A stretch of 64,000 nucleotides of DNA. Origin: Iamia majanohamensis. GTDB taxonomy: Bacteria; Actinomycetota; Acidimicrobiia; Acidimicrobiales; Iamiaceae. The position numbers and the translations under genes were made by a program. Shown in pieces: positions 7,757 through 16,564 of this stretch; positions within the stretch are counted from its first letter, which is position 1; each line of letters opens with the position of its first letter. The notes beneath the pieces were generated by a model that worked only from the letters and a program-made list of their open reading frames with translations, was not told the DNA's origin and made no database searches. The stretch is from contig NZ_CP116942.1 in assembly GCF_028532485.1 (NCBI RefSeq), positions 3,720,001 to 3,784,000 on the forward strand. The letters are read 5' to 3'.

Positions 7757-8650
7757 ATGACGGACATCGGATTCGACGGACAGGTGGCCATCGTGACCGG
7801 GGCCGGGCAAGGGCTGGGCCGCGAGCACGCGCTCCAGCTCGCCGCACGTGGAGCCCGCGTCGTGGTCAACGACGTCGGCGGTTCGGTCGACGGGACGGGC
7901 GCAGACGCTGGACCGGCCCAGCAGGTGGCCGACGAGATCAACACCGTCGGCGGCGAGGCTGTCGCCAACACGGACTCGGTGGCCAGCCAGGCCGGTGGTG
8001 AGGCCATCGTGCGGACCGCCCTCGACGCGTTCGGGCGGCTCGACATCGTCGTCAACAATGCCGGCATCCTGCGCGACAAGTCGTTCCACAACCTCACGCC
8101 CGACCTGCTCGATCCGGTCATGCAAGTGCACCTCTTCGGGGCCTTTTGGGTGACCCTGCCTGCTTGGAAGGTCATGCGTGAGCAGAGCTACGGGCGGATC
8201 ATCAACACGACCTCCGCCGCCGGGCTCTTCGGCAACTTCGGCCAAACCAACTACGGGGCGGCGAAGATGGGCCTTGTCGGCCTCACCAAGGCCCTGGCCC
8301 AGGAAGGCCGGAGGCGGAACGTGCTGGCCAACGTCATCGCCCCCGGTGCCCGGACCCGCATGACCAAGGAGCTGCTCGGGCCGCTGGCTGACTCCCTCGA
8401 CCCCGAGGCCGTCACCCCCGTGGTCGTCTACCTGGCGTCGGATCAGTGCGACGTCACGGGCCAGATCCTGTCCGTCGCCGGTGGACGGGTGAGCCGGGTC
8501 GTGGTCGCCGAGCCGCTCGGCTACTTCTCCGACAACCTCACGCCTGAGCAGGTACGGGACAACTGGGAGAGCATCGCATCGCTCGAAGGCCTCATCGTCC
8601 CCGAGAACGCCAACGAGGAGATCGGCCTCCTCCTGAAGGTCGCCCGGTAG
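7757..8650 (+). CDS. SDR-family dehydrogenase, MFE-2 type
   Basis: 297 residues from the ATG at 7757, which has a GGAAGGA ribosome site. The Rossmann motif GAGQGLGREHA starts near residue 14, NNAG near residue 95, and the catalytic YGAAK with its upstream Ser follows. The early VVNDVGGS segment and a C-terminal tail beyond a minimal SDR resemble the dehydrogenase unit of peroxisomal multifunctional enzyme 2, so oxidation of a 3-hydroxyacyl-CoA is the likely reaction. The tail contains LTPEQVRDNWESI. It sits between the dehydrogenases and the MaoC hydratase, consistent with a beta-oxidation set. Confidence 0.9.
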   Translation: MTDIGFDGQVAIVTGAGQGLGREHALQLAARGARVVVNDVGGSVDGTGADAGPAQQVADEINTVGGEAVANTDSVASQAGGEAIVRTALDAFGRLDIVVNNAGILRDKSFHNLTPDLLDPVMQVHLFGAFWVTLPAWKVMREQSYGRIINTTSAAGLFGNFGQTNYGAAKMGLVGLTKALAQEGRRRNVLANVIAPGARTRMTKELLGPLADSLDPEAVTPVVVYLASDQCDVTGQILSVAGGRVSRVVVAEPLGYFSDNLTPEQVRDNWESIASLEGLIVPENANEEIGLLLKVAR

Positions 8651-8793
8651 CCGCTATGGGCTGGTTCCCGTCCGACCTTCGGGCGTCCGCCCGTCGGTCA
8701 TGCGGGCTGGGTCTCGACCTGACCAGGTTCGCCGTAGGCGGCTGTCAGGTCGCCGGGGACCGCACACTGGTGGTCGGAGCACCGGGAGAGCAA

Positions 8794-8816
8794 TGAGACA
8801 TGATTTGTCACCTGTC
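8794..8816. promoter_or_regulatory. candidate operator, GACA-N12-TGTC site C
   Basis: TGAGACATGA followed by TGTCTTG, with GACA and TGTC arms 12 nt apart exactly as at 3391. It lies in the 200-bp gap before the MaoC gene; nothing else is evident in that gap. Confidence 0.45.
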
Positions 8817-8851
8817 TTGCGACTGCTCTGGGATCGGGCCAGACTGCGCGC

Positions 8852-9691
8852 ATGCCGCGACCTCTCTCTGCCGAGCTGGTGGGCCTCGAGCTCCCATCCG
8901 TCACTGCTTCCTGGGACGAGAAGGACGTCATGCTCTACGCCCTGGGCGTCGGTGCGCGGCCGCCGGAAGACCTGGACGTCATCTACGAAGGGCGAGGACC
9001 GGTGGTGCTGCCCACCTACGGCGTCATCCCCGGCCTCATGGCCATGGGCCGCGTGTTCAGCGAGGTGGAGGTGAACCCGGCGATGATCCTGCACGGGGAG
9101 CAGGCGATCACCTGCCACCGCACGCTGCCGCCGAAGGCGGAGGTCCAGATCCGAGGAAGGATCACCGAGGTGTGGGACAAGGGCAAGGCAGCGGTCATCG
9201 GCTTCGAGGGGATTGCGTCGGACGCCGACGGGGACATCTTCACCGCAGCGGCCACGCTCTTCGTCCGCGGCGCCGGCGGCTTCGGCGGCGAACGCGGGCC
9301 GTCCACCTCGGGGAAGAACCAGCCACCCACGCGTAAGCCCGACCTGGTCGTCGAACACCAGACGCGTCGGGAGCAGGCGGCCATCTACCGCCTCTCGGGC
9401 GACCGCAACCCGCTGCACATCGACCCCGACTTCGCCGAGATGGCTGGCTTCGAAGCACCGTTCAACCACGGCCTGTGCACCTTCGGGTTCGTCGGACGAG
9501 CCGTGCTGGCCAGCGTCTTCGCCGGCGACGTCGACTCGTTCGGCACACTCGAGGGCCGCTTCGCGGATCAGGTGTGGCCCGAGGACACCATCGTCACGAA
9601 GATGTGGAGCGAGGAAGACGGCGCCATCGTGGAGGCGTCGACGCAGAAGGGCAACGTCGTCCTCAGCCAAGCCCGGGCCACCCGCCGGTGA
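8852..9691 (+). CDS. MaoC-family enoyl-CoA hydratase
   Basis: 279 residues, a double-hotdog hydratase-2 type protein. The active-site signature is in the C-terminal half: SGDRNPLHIDPDFAEMAGF followed by HGLCTFGFVGRA, giving the Asp/His pair. The N-terminal half is a degenerate hotdog with a GEQAITCHRTLPP segment. It should hydrate a 2-enoyl-CoA to the 3R-hydroxyacyl-CoA, the substrate type for an MFE-2-like SDR such as its upstream neighbour. The length matches fused MaoC hydratases rather than the heteromeric steroid forms. Confidence 0.92.
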   Translation: MPRPLSAELVGLELPSVTASWDEKDVMLYALGVGARPPEDLDVIYEGRGPVVLPTYGVIPGLMAMGRVFSEVEVNPAMILHGEQAITCHRTLPPKAEVQIRGRITEVWDKGKAAVIGFEGIASDADGDIFTAAATLFVRGAGGFGGERGPSTSGKNQPPTRKPDLVVEHQTRREQAAIYRLSGDRNPLHIDPDFAEMAGFEAPFNHGLCTFGFVGRAVLASVFAGDVDSFGTLEGRFADQVWPEDTIVTKMWSEEDGAIVEASTQKGNVVLSQARATRR

Positions 9692-9814
9692 TCCGGTCGT
9701 CGAGACGATCGCTTCAACGACTGATCTAGACGTTACGTCCAAGGTGGTAGACCGGGTGCCGGCGGTCGACCATCGCATGCCGGCCGACCCGTTGACCGAC
9801 GACGAGGAGCGACC

Positions 9815-10879
9815 GTGAAGCTCGATCTCATGACCGGTGGCCTGGGCCTACGCGAGGTGCAGGCGCTGGCCTCCGCAGCGGAGGCATCGGGACACGACGG
9901 CCTGGTGATCACCGAGGCCGGGCGCACGGCCTACCTGTCATGTGCAGCCGCAGCGCTCGCCGCCGACATCGATCTCCTGACCGGCATCGCCGTTGCGTTC
10001 CCTCGCAGCCCGATGGTCACCGCCTCCACGGCGTGGGAGCTCGCCGACGTGAGCGGCGGGCGCTTCCGGCTCGGGCTCGGGACCCAGGTCCGGGCCCACA
10101 TCGAGCGCCGCTACAACGCAGACTTCGACCACCCGGGGCCCCGGCTCGAGGACTACGTCCGAGCGATCCGCGCCTGCTTCGCCGCGTTTCGCGGCGACGA
10201 ACGACTCGACCACCACGGCGAGTTCTACGACCTCACGCTCCTCCCGCCCATGTGGTCGCCCGGACCGATCGACCACCCGGACCCGCCCATCGACATCGCA
10301 GCCGTCAACCCGTGGATGCTGCGCCTGGCCGGACGTGTGGCCGACGGGGTCCACGTCCACCCGCTCAACACGTCGACCTACATGCGCGAGACGGTCGTCC
10401 CCAACCTCGCAGCAGGGGCCGAGGGCGCCGGCCGCCCCGTCCGAGACCTCCAGGTCATCGTGCCCGCCTTCATCGTCGTCGGCGATGACGACGCCGAGAA
10501 GCAGCCGTGGCGAGACATGGCCCGCATGCAGGTGGCGTTCTACGGCTCGACCCCGAACTACGCCTTCATCTTCGAACAGCTCGGCCGCGACGACGTCTCA
10601 CCCCAGCTGCGGACCCACCAGAAGGCAGGCGACCTCGCGCGCATGAGCGCCGTCATCGACGACGACCTCTTGCGCGAGTTCATCGTCGAAGCCACCTGGT
10701 CGACCGCCGCCGACGCCATCGCAGAGCGCTACGCCGGCGTCGCCACCCGCGTCGTGAACTACTTCGGCGCGACGGCATGGACCCGGGATCCGTCCAACAT
10801 CGAAGCCTGGGGCGCCGTCACCGAAGCCCTTCGATCCCGGGCCACCGACCCACAACGACCCGAGACCGCCACCCCGTAA
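9815..10879 (+). CDS. LLM-class F420-dependent oxidoreductase
   Basis: 354 residues, TIM-barrel luciferase-like fold. The N-terminus MKLDLMTGGLGLREVQALA and the segments SPMVTASTAWELADVSGGRFRLGLGTQ (in two parts) and PIDIAAVNPWMLRLAG match the actinobacterial F420 LLM group. A GTG start follows a GGAG ribosome site. Probably transfers hydride between F420 and a carbonyl or enoyl group of a catabolic intermediate; F420 use rather than FMN is inferred from subfamily. It follows the MaoC gene by 123 bp on the same strand. Confidence 0.88.
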   Translation: MKLDLMTGGLGLREVQALASAAEASGHDGLVITEAGRTAYLSCAAAALAADIDLLTGIAVAFPRSPMVTASTAWELADVSGGRFRLGLGTQVRAHIERRYNADFDHPGPRLEDYVRAIRACFAAFRGDERLDHHGEFYDLTLLPPMWSPGPIDHPDPPIDIAAVNPWMLRLAGRVADGVHVHPLNTSTYMRETVVPNLAAGAEGAGRPVRDLQVIVPAFIVVGDDDAEKQPWRDMARMQVAFYGSTPNYAFIFEQLGRDDVSPQLRTHQKAGDLARMSAVIDDDLLREFIVEATWSTAADAIAERYAGVATRVVNYFGATAWTRDPSNIEAWGAVTEALRSRATDPQRPETATP

Positions 10880-10894
10880 GCGTCGCCGGCCCCC

Positions 10895-11521
10895 TCACGC
10901 CTCGGCCGAGGGCCCCTGGAGCACCGGACGCAGGACCTCGCCCAAGAAGCCCTCCTGATCCTCCACCGGAGCCAGCAGCAGGGAGATCCCGATGCGGACC
11001 AACCAGCCCGACACGATCCGAGGGTCGCGCTGAGCGATGCGGCCGGCGGCGGCAAGGAGGTCGAGCAGCGGCGAGAGCACCGCCCCGGCCCGGTCGATGA
11101 TCTCCGGGAGCTCGGTGGCGAGCAACGGCCCGATGACCGCAGGCTCGTCGCGCAGCACCTTCTGCAGAACAGGGTGAGACCGAGCCGAGGTGATCAGCCC
11201 GCTCAGGATCCCGACAACGAGGTCAGGGTCCGCCTCCTCTCCGTCAAACGACGGGATCCCGTCGAGGAGGCGCTGCAGATCCCGAGAGATGAGCAACCCA
11301 AGGATCTGCTCGACCCCACCCGCCTGGCGGTACACCGTCACCCGACTGACGCCCATCTCCGCAGCGATGTCCGGCACGCGCGTGCGGGTGACGCCATGAC
11401 GCACGAAGCACGCCGTCGCCGCATCCAACAGCGGGTCGAGGGCAGACGACGGACGCCCCGGCAGGGCCTGAAGAGTCAGAGCAGCGGGCCCACCTCGTGC
11501 CTCCACCTCGCCATCGCCCAT
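10895..11521 (-). CDS. TetR family transcriptional regulator
   Basis: 208 residues from the second of two adjacent ATGs (11521). A TATCAT box (11528-11533) ends 6 nt before it, fitting a leaderless start. The helix-turn-helix includes RVPDIAAEMGVSRVTVYR at about residues 45-65; the rest is a helical effector domain. The gene is convergent with the LLM oxidoreductase 15 bp away and divergent from the cyclic-nucleotide-binding gene. The intergenic DNA has TACG-CTTT-CGTA (11532-11543), a small palindrome that could be its own operator. Confidence 0.88.
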   Translation of the reverse strand: MGDGEVEARGGPAALTLQALPGRPSSALDPLLDAATACFVRHGVTRTRVPDIAAEMGVSRVTVYRQAGGVEQILGLLISRDLQRLLDGIPSFDGEEADPDLVVGILSGLITSARSHPVLQKVLRDEPAVIGPLLATELPEIIDRAGAVLSPLLDLLAAAGRIAQRDPRIVSGWLVRIGISLLLAPVEDQEGFLGEVLRPVLQGPSAEA

Positions 11522-11580
11522 CATACGATGATACGCTTTCGTAAGATCGTTTCACCTTGTCTCATGGATCGAGGATCATC

Positions 11581-12060
11581 ATGGCCCACTCGAAGCAGGC
11601 GGAAATCGGACGATGCGATCTGCTCGCTGGCCTCCGCCGAGGACCGACACGACGGCTCCTCGCCGGCAGCGAGTCCTTCACCGTCCCGGCCGGAGGCCTC
11701 ATCCTCGTCGAAGGCGACCCGAGCAACGACGCCTATGTCTTGCTGCAAGGCGCCCTGGCAGTCGAGACCCGGCGCACCCACCTCGCCTACCTCACCGCCG
11801 GTGACCACTTCGGCGAGGTCGGCGTCCTGACCGGACGTGCTCGATCGGCAACCGTGGAAGCCATCGAGGCGAGCCAGGTGCTCCGCATCGACGGCACCCG
11901 ATTCCGGGCCACGTTCCGGCGATTTGGCTCGTTCCGAGCTGCAGTGGAGGACGAGTTCGCACGACGATCCCTCACCGTGCCGGAGGATCGCCACCCGTCC
12001 ACCACTGGGGCGCGACACCATCGCCTCCCCCGCCTTGACCTGGTTCCCGCATCGGCGTGA
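11581..12060 (+). CDS. stand-alone cyclic-nucleotide-binding domain protein
   Basis: 159 residues, essentially one cNMP-binding beta-roll (about residues 22-125), with PAGGLILVEGD, LLQGALAVE and GDHFGEVGVLTGRARSATVEA matching the phosphate-binding cassette. There is no Crp-type helix-turn-helix after the C-helix; the tail (VPEDRHPSTTG...) is short and basic. The ATG at 11581 has a GAGG ribosome site; a TTG at 11557 is the alternative. Divergent from a TetR gene. It may act as a sensor subunit for another protein; ligand and partner are unknown. Confidence 0.85.
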   Translation: MAHSKQAEIGRCDLLAGLRRGPTRRLLAGSESFTVPAGGLILVEGDPSNDAYVLLQGALAVETRRTHLAYLTAGDHFGEVGVLTGRARSATVEAIEASQVLRIDGTRFRATFRRFGSFRAAVEDEFARRSLTVPEDRHPSTTGARHHRLPRLDLVPASA

Positions 12061-12140
12061 TCCGCGCGTGACGAGCGCTCGGCCCGAACGCCATCTCGGG
12101 TTGCGAACCCCTCCGGCGCCACGATGGGCCAGCGGCCGGT

Positions 12141-15113
12141 TCACGTGGTCGACCCTGACTCCGCACGAAGGAGACGGTCGAAGGTGGCTTGGACGGAGTC
12201 CTCGACGTCGAGGTCGAGGCCGTCGAGGCCCTTGATGTACGCGGCGTAGGCGCTGCGGACGGCCTGGAGGTTGCCGGCCGCTGCGTGCGCGCGCATCAGG
12301 GCTTCGGCCAACCCGCTGTGGAGCGGCAAAGCAGCGGTGATCGAGTTGAGCACCTCGGCGGCGGTCTCCGGCTCGCCGAGGTCGATGTAGGTCTCGGCGC
12401 ACTGCTGGGCGACGCCCGCGATGCGGACCTCCCAGCGGTTCACCAGGTTCTCGACGTCGATCCAGGCGAACGACGCTCGAGCCCGGCTCGGGTAGCTGAA
12501 CACCTTGCCGGTCACGAGCCCGAGGGCGTCTCGGTACGCGTCCGCCGCTTCGGCTGGGGGCAGCCCTGCAGCCCGGGCGACGCGCCGCTCGAACAGCTCC
12601 GTGTCGGTCACGAGCCCCGGCCCGGCGCTGTATCGCCCGTCGTGCGAGGTCGGGAGGTGGTTCGTCCCGACACCGGCTCGGCACTGGGACATCAGGTCTC
12701 GTAGCCGCCGACGGTGGTCGGCCAGGCCCGGCTCGCTCCAACACGCGTCCTGGAGCTGCTCCGAGGACACCGAACGATGGATGGCGATGTAGGCGATCAC
12801 GGCCGTCGGCTTGGGCGCTATGCCCTTGCGGCCGCCCTCGATCGTGATGTCACCCAAGAGGCGAACGAGGACGTCGTACTCCGGCTCCGAGGTGTCCCCG
12901 AGCCTGTCGACATCGACGTCGACGTCTTCGGCCTGAGCGGGGTCCGGATCGGTCGACTCGTCGGGATCTGACCAGGGCAGCTCGACCTCTTCGGCGGGGT
13001 GCACGAGACGGGCAAGGTCCACAGTGCCCTGGGTGTCGACCGTCTGAGCTGTGCAGGTGAGTCCGAGGGCCGGGACGGTCACCAGGCCGGCTCGACACTC
13101 GACGGTCGTCACCGGAGCATCGACGCCGCCAACGATGACTACACAGACCGTCGAGGGCCGACAGGTCGTCAGGGCTTCGAGCACGTCCGGCGGTGGCGGT
13201 GTTGCGGCGACGACGGCAAGCGGAGCCAAAACGTCGTGAGCCGGGTCGGCACCTCGGCCGACGAACCCGTTGCCCCAGCCGTTGGTGTCGATCGCCCGGT
13301 GGGTCTGCTCGACCCACACCTCGAGGTCCGCTGCGATGGCATCCCAGTCGTCGACGACGGTGGCGTGGTCGAAGCCCTCGGTGACGCTCGGATCGAGCAG
13401 ATCGCCGACCACGAAGATCTCAGGGGCGTCCGCGGTCGGTCGGAGCAGAAGCTCCATGGCCATCGACCGCGCCAGATCCCGGCTGGCCTCGTCGTCGCCG
13501 ACCAGGCTGACCAGCCCCTCGGCCTCGAGGTCGACGTAGACCTGGCCGTCGTCGTCCGGCTGGCCCAGCGTGACGAGGAGTGGCACGGCGGACATGTCCC
13601 CGGGAGGGAGGTCGATGGTCTGGTCCAGCGTCCACACGCCCGGGTCCGTCGTCACCGTCCAGCCTGCCGGCGGGTGGGGGTACGCCTGGTCGAGCAGCAC
13701 GTCCAGATGAGACTCGGAGTGTTGGACGACCCTGGGGCGGCACGGCGCACGGAGGTCGGCGAGGGACAGGGCCAGGTGGTGGAGCGCCGAATGGAGCTGA
13801 TCGACGGCGCCCTCGTCGGCTTGGGCGATCACCTGGCGGTGGAGGGTTCGGTCGGCCTCGCTGGTCGACGGCGCCGCATGGCCGGGGTGGAGGACGCTGA
13901 AGCGGCGGCGGCCCGCTCGGACCGCCCTGGCGACCCCGGCTGCAAGGGCGGCGCTTGCGAGTCCTCCGATGACGATCGGAGCGACGGGCACACCTGAGGT
14001 GTCGTCTCGATCGCCTGCCGTTGCTCGTGGTGTCGCATCCTGAGTTGCGCCATCGTCGACCGGATCGGCCGGAGGATCGGGCTCCGGGTCGACCTGCGGC
14101 CCCGGCGGCGGAGGCGCAGGTGGCTGGGGAGGAGGAGCGGGCGGAGGAGGAGGTGGCGGCGGGACGGCCGGCGCGAAGGGGGTCGGTGGGACGAGGACCG
14201 TCTGGCCTGGGTGGACGAGGTTGGGATCCGGCAGCCGTTCGTCGTTCGCATCGACGAGGTCCCGCCAGTAGAGACCGACCTCCGTCGGCGTGGGGCGACG
14301 CCCGAGGTCCACCTCGGCGCGGTCGGCCGCGATCGACCAGAGGCTCTGCCCAAGCGAGACGTCGACCTCGGCACCCGCCGGAGGCGACGCTCCGGTCCCG
14401 GGCAGGCCCGCAGCATCCGATGGGAGGAGGAGCACCCACCCGGGCCGCAGGAGGTTGCCATCCGCCGAGATCGTGTGACCGTCGGGCATGGTCCGGCCGA
14501 CGTTCAGGTCGCGAATCTCAGCCCACCGGAGTCCGTCGCCGAGCGTCCGTTCGGCGATCGACCAGAGCGAGTCGTGACGTTCCACCGTGATCGTCGGTGC
14601 GCCCGGAGCCGACACGGCGACCCGCTCACCGTGCATCTGGCTCTCTGGCGACAGAACCGGCGGAACCTCGTCATCGATCGCCCAGGTGACCAGCTCGACC
14701 TGCGCGGCGGGCACGGGCTGGATCGGCGGCGGGGTGGCGCCAGCGGCCGAGGGATGGAGCGTTCCGGCCATCATCAGCATCCCCGAGACGAGCCGTGCCG
14801 CCGCCTGTTGCATCCCCGGCATGAGCGGGAGACGCGCCGTTGGGCGCCCGCGCAAGGTAGCGACGATCTCGGCGACGAGGGCGACGGCGAGCTGCGCCCA
14901 GGCGACCCAGATGACGACCGCGAGCCCGTTGACCAAGACCTCGTCCGGGATGCCGATCCGGATCGCCTGCTCGGCTCCCGAGAGGCTGGGGAGCCGGTGC
15001 GGCAGCGGCCAGCCGACGAACACGGCGAGGGCAACCGGCGGGCCGACGAGGAGACCGGCGGAAGCCGCCAACGACATCGACCCTCGCAGGATCCTCGAAC
15101 GACGCCGCATCAT
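12141..15113 (-). CDS. LysM / transmembrane / BTAD-domain regulator of the Tad locus
   Basis: 990 residues. Order: hydrophobic segments near residues 13-35, 58-85 and 105-123; LysM-like repeats near 175-230 (TITVERHDSLWSIAERTLG) and 250-310 (VDVSLGQSLWSIAADRAE); a poly-Pro linker near 313-350; a further membrane helix near 370-390 (IVIGGLASAALAAGVARAV); a long cytoplasmic part; and a C-terminal winged-helix plus TPR-like bacterial transcriptional activator domain (about 735-985). The topology would put LysM outside at the peptidoglycan and BTAD inside. It is last in the ATGA-linked Tad gene run. Role in coupling pilus assembly to the wall or to gene expression is inferred. Confidence 0.85.
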   Translation of the reverse strand: MMRRRSRILRGSMSLAASAGLLVGPPVALAVFVGWPLPHRLPSLSGAEQAIRIGIPDEVLVNGLAVVIWVAWAQLAVALVAEIVATLRGRPTARLPLMPGMQQAAARLVSGMLMMAGTLHPSAAGATPPPIQPVPAAQVELVTWAIDDEVPPVLSPESQMHGERVAVSAPGAPTITVERHDSLWSIAERTLGDGLRWAEIRDLNVGRTMPDGHTISADGNLLRPGWVLLLPSDAAGLPGTGASPPAGAEVDVSLGQSLWSIAADRAEVDLGRRPTPTEVGLYWRDLVDANDERLPDPNLVHPGQTVLVPPTPFAPAVPPPPPPPPAPPPQPPAPPPPGPQVDPEPDPPADPVDDGATQDATPRATAGDRDDTSGVPVAPIVIGGLASAALAAGVARAVRAGRRRFSVLHPGHAAPSTSEADRTLHRQVIAQADEGAVDQLHSALHHLALSLADLRAPCRPRVVQHSESHLDVLLDQAYPHPPAGWTVTTDPGVWTLDQTIDLPPGDMSAVPLLVTLGQPDDDGQVYVDLEAEGLVSLVGDDEASRDLARSMAMELLLRPTADAPEIFVVGDLLDPSVTEGFDHATVVDDWDAIAADLEVWVEQTHRAIDTNGWGNGFVGRGADPAHDVLAPLAVVAATPPPPDVLEALTTCRPSTVCVVIVGGVDAPVTTVECRAGLVTVPALGLTCTAQTVDTQGTVDLARLVHPAEEVELPWSDPDESTDPDPAQAEDVDVDVDRLGDTSEPEYDVLVRLLGDITIEGGRKGIAPKPTAVIAYIAIHRSVSSEQLQDACWSEPGLADHRRRLRDLMSQCRAGVGTNHLPTSHDGRYSAGPGLVTDTELFERRVARAAGLPPAEAADAYRDALGLVTGKVFSYPSRARASFAWIDVENLVNRWEVRIAGVAQQCAETYIDLGEPETAAEVLNSITAALPLHSGLAEALMRAHAAAGNLQAVRSAYAAYIKGLDGLDLDVEDSVQATFDRLLRAESGSTT

Positions 15114-15508
15114 GGTGCGGGCCCGGTCACGGCGGTGGCGGTCTCCGTGACGGTCAGGACCCGGTCCGGTCCCGGCAAGATGCGAAGTGGCTGCCGAAGG
15201 GTGACCGTGACCGTGATGTCGGCCCCGACGACGACCGCCTCGCCCGCAACACCCGATCGGTCGAGGTAGTCCTCGGCGGAAGCGGCCGCAGCGGCGGGGT
15301 CAAGGACGGCCTCTCCGGTGCTGCGGAGGTGGGTGATGTCGATCTCTTGGGCGCCAGCCCGGGCCGCACCATTCGCCGCTCCTCGGGCTTGCGCCTGCGC
15401 GGCGATAATCTCGCCGCCGTCGTAGGCCATGCCGGCGACGAGAACGAGAGCGACCGCGACGACCGTGACGAAGGCGGTGACGCTCCCCTGCTCGGGATCG
15501 CGTGTCAT
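15110..15508 (-). CDS. TadG/Rv3655c-like secreted pseudopilin
   Basis: 132 residues. Short charged N-terminus (MTRDPEQGSVTAF) followed by a hydrophobic helix (VVAVALVLVAGMAY), the layout of actinobacterial TadE/TadG-like minor pilins. The rest is an Ala-rich periplasmic part ending in beta-strand-like VTVTLRQPL. ATG overlaps the preceding gene's stop by 4 bp and its own stop overlaps the LysM/BTAD start by 4 bp. Confidence 0.82.
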   Translation of the reverse strand: MTRDPEQGSVTAFVTVVAVALVLVAGMAYDGGEIIAAQAQARGAANGAARAGAQEIDITHLRSTGEAVLDPAAAAASAEDYLDRSGVAGEAVVVGADITVTVTLRQPLRILPGPDRVLTVTETATAVTGPAP

Positions 15509-15939
15509 GGTCCGCTCCGATGGGTGTCGATGACCTCGACGGCCGTGGCGCTGAAGGTGCGTTGCCCTGGCACACCGAGCAGCGCGACATCGGCCATCGA
15601 GGCGGTGCACCGGAGGTCCACCGCGACGGTCCCGCCAGGCTCGAAGTCGCTCGTGTCCACCCGCACGTCGAGCGCGATGCACGGCACCCCCGATGCCGAC
15701 AGGTTCTCCCTCGCCACCCGCTTGGCGTCCTCGGCCGCATCGCCGGAGTGCTGGCGAAGTGAGGCGGCACGGGCCGCTTCGGACGCCGCACGGGTGACGT
15801 TGCCGTCTGCTTCGGACACCTTGCCGGCGAACACGACCAGGAGGAGCAAGAGGACCAGCGCCGGGGCGATGACCGCTGTCTCGACCGCGACGGATCCCCT
15901 CTCGTCGCGGAGGTCGAGGCGAGCGGCGGGCAAGGTCAT
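15505..15939 (-). CDS. TadE-like pilus assembly protein
   Basis: 144 residues with a TadE-type start: RDERGSVAVETAVIAPALVLLLLLVVF, where the Gly before SVAVE is a class III signal-type cleavage site with Glu at +5. Two Cys (PCIALDV, LRCTAS) may form a disulfide outside. ATGA overlaps link it to both neighbours. Minor pseudopilin of the Flp/Tad system. Confidence 0.87.
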   Translation of the reverse strand: MTLPAARLDLRDERGSVAVETAVIAPALVLLLLLVVFAGKVSEADGNVTRAASEAARAASLRQHSGDAAEDAKRVARENLSASGVPCIALDVRVDTSDFEPGGTVAVDLRCTASMADVALLGVPGQRTFSATAVEVIDTHRSGP

Positions 15940-16325
15940 CGTTCCGGCAGGGGGATGAAGCGCTCGATGGGCCCGTGGCTCCGGGAGGTCACCGACCAGC
16001 TGAATCCCGGGATGAGCTGGGGAGCCTGGCCCCGGACCTCGGCCGAGACCTCCTCGGGCCCGCGAGTCACGGTGACGGTGACGTCGGCGAGGTTGCCCGA
16101 TCCATCGACGAACCGCCGAGCCGCACGGGTGCCGTCCCCCTCGGTGCCGGCCGGCGCCTGGGCAGCGTCGATCGCCTCCGCCGCTGCGGCGTTCGCCACC
16201 TGCTTGGCGTGCCACCACAGCCCGTACTGGACGATGAGCATGAGCCAGAGCAGGACGGCGGGAAAGAGGATCGCCACCTGGACGGTCGTCATCCCATCCT
16301 CGCTGCGAAGCCTCCGGAGCGACAT
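15936..16325 (-). CDS. TadE-like pilus assembly protein
   Basis: 129 residues. N-terminal RRLRSEDGMTTVQVAILFPAVLL is a prepilin-like signal with cleavage expected after DG, followed by one membrane helix. The rest is a short extracytoplasmic domain with LADVTVTVTRGPEEV. Lies directly after the Flp pilin gene (3-bp gap) and overlaps the next TadE-like gene by 4 bp. In this protein +5 is Gln rather than Glu, an unusual feature for a processed pseudopilin. Confidence 0.86.
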   Translation of the reverse strand: MSLRRLRSEDGMTTVQVAILFPAVLLWLMLIVQYGLWWHAKQVANAAAAEAIDAAQAPAGTEGDGTRAARRFVDGSGNLADVTVTVTRGPEEVSAEVRGQAPQLIPGFSWSVTSRSHGPIERFIPLPER

Positions 16326-16328
16326 CTA

Positions 16329-16529
16329 TCAGGAGGGCTGCTGCGGGTTCGGGATGTTGTCGGCGTTGCCCTTGGCGGCGGCCACGATGATCCCGAGGAC
16401 GAGGATGGCGGCCCCGACCAACAGGAACGTGATGACTGCGACCTCCGTGGTCGTCATCCCGTCCTCGCTGTTGGGGGGCACGCGGAAGCGGGCACGCAAG
16501 TACTGCCAGATCAGGTCGACGTCGGACAT
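16329..16529 (-). CDS. Flp-type major pilin
   Basis: 66 residues. RVPPNSEDG is followed by MTTTEVAVITFLLVG, so a prepilin peptidase should cut after Gly, leaving Met1 and Glu5, the class IVb/Flp signature; one hydrophobic helix and a short polar tail (NADNIPNPQQPS) complete the mature pilin of about 40 residues. The ATG at 16529 has a strong GGAGGAA ribosome site. An ATG at 16568 that overlaps the tadC stop would add 13 residues. No prepilin peptidase gene is seen in the window, so it must be encoded elsewhere. Confidence 0.87.
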   Translation of the reverse strand: MSDVDLIWQYLRARFRVPPNSEDGMTTTEVAVITFLLVGAAILVLGIIVAAAKGNADNIPNPQQPS

Positions 16530-16564
16530 GGCGGGGTTCCTCCGTGGGTCAGGCGGGCGTGGCG

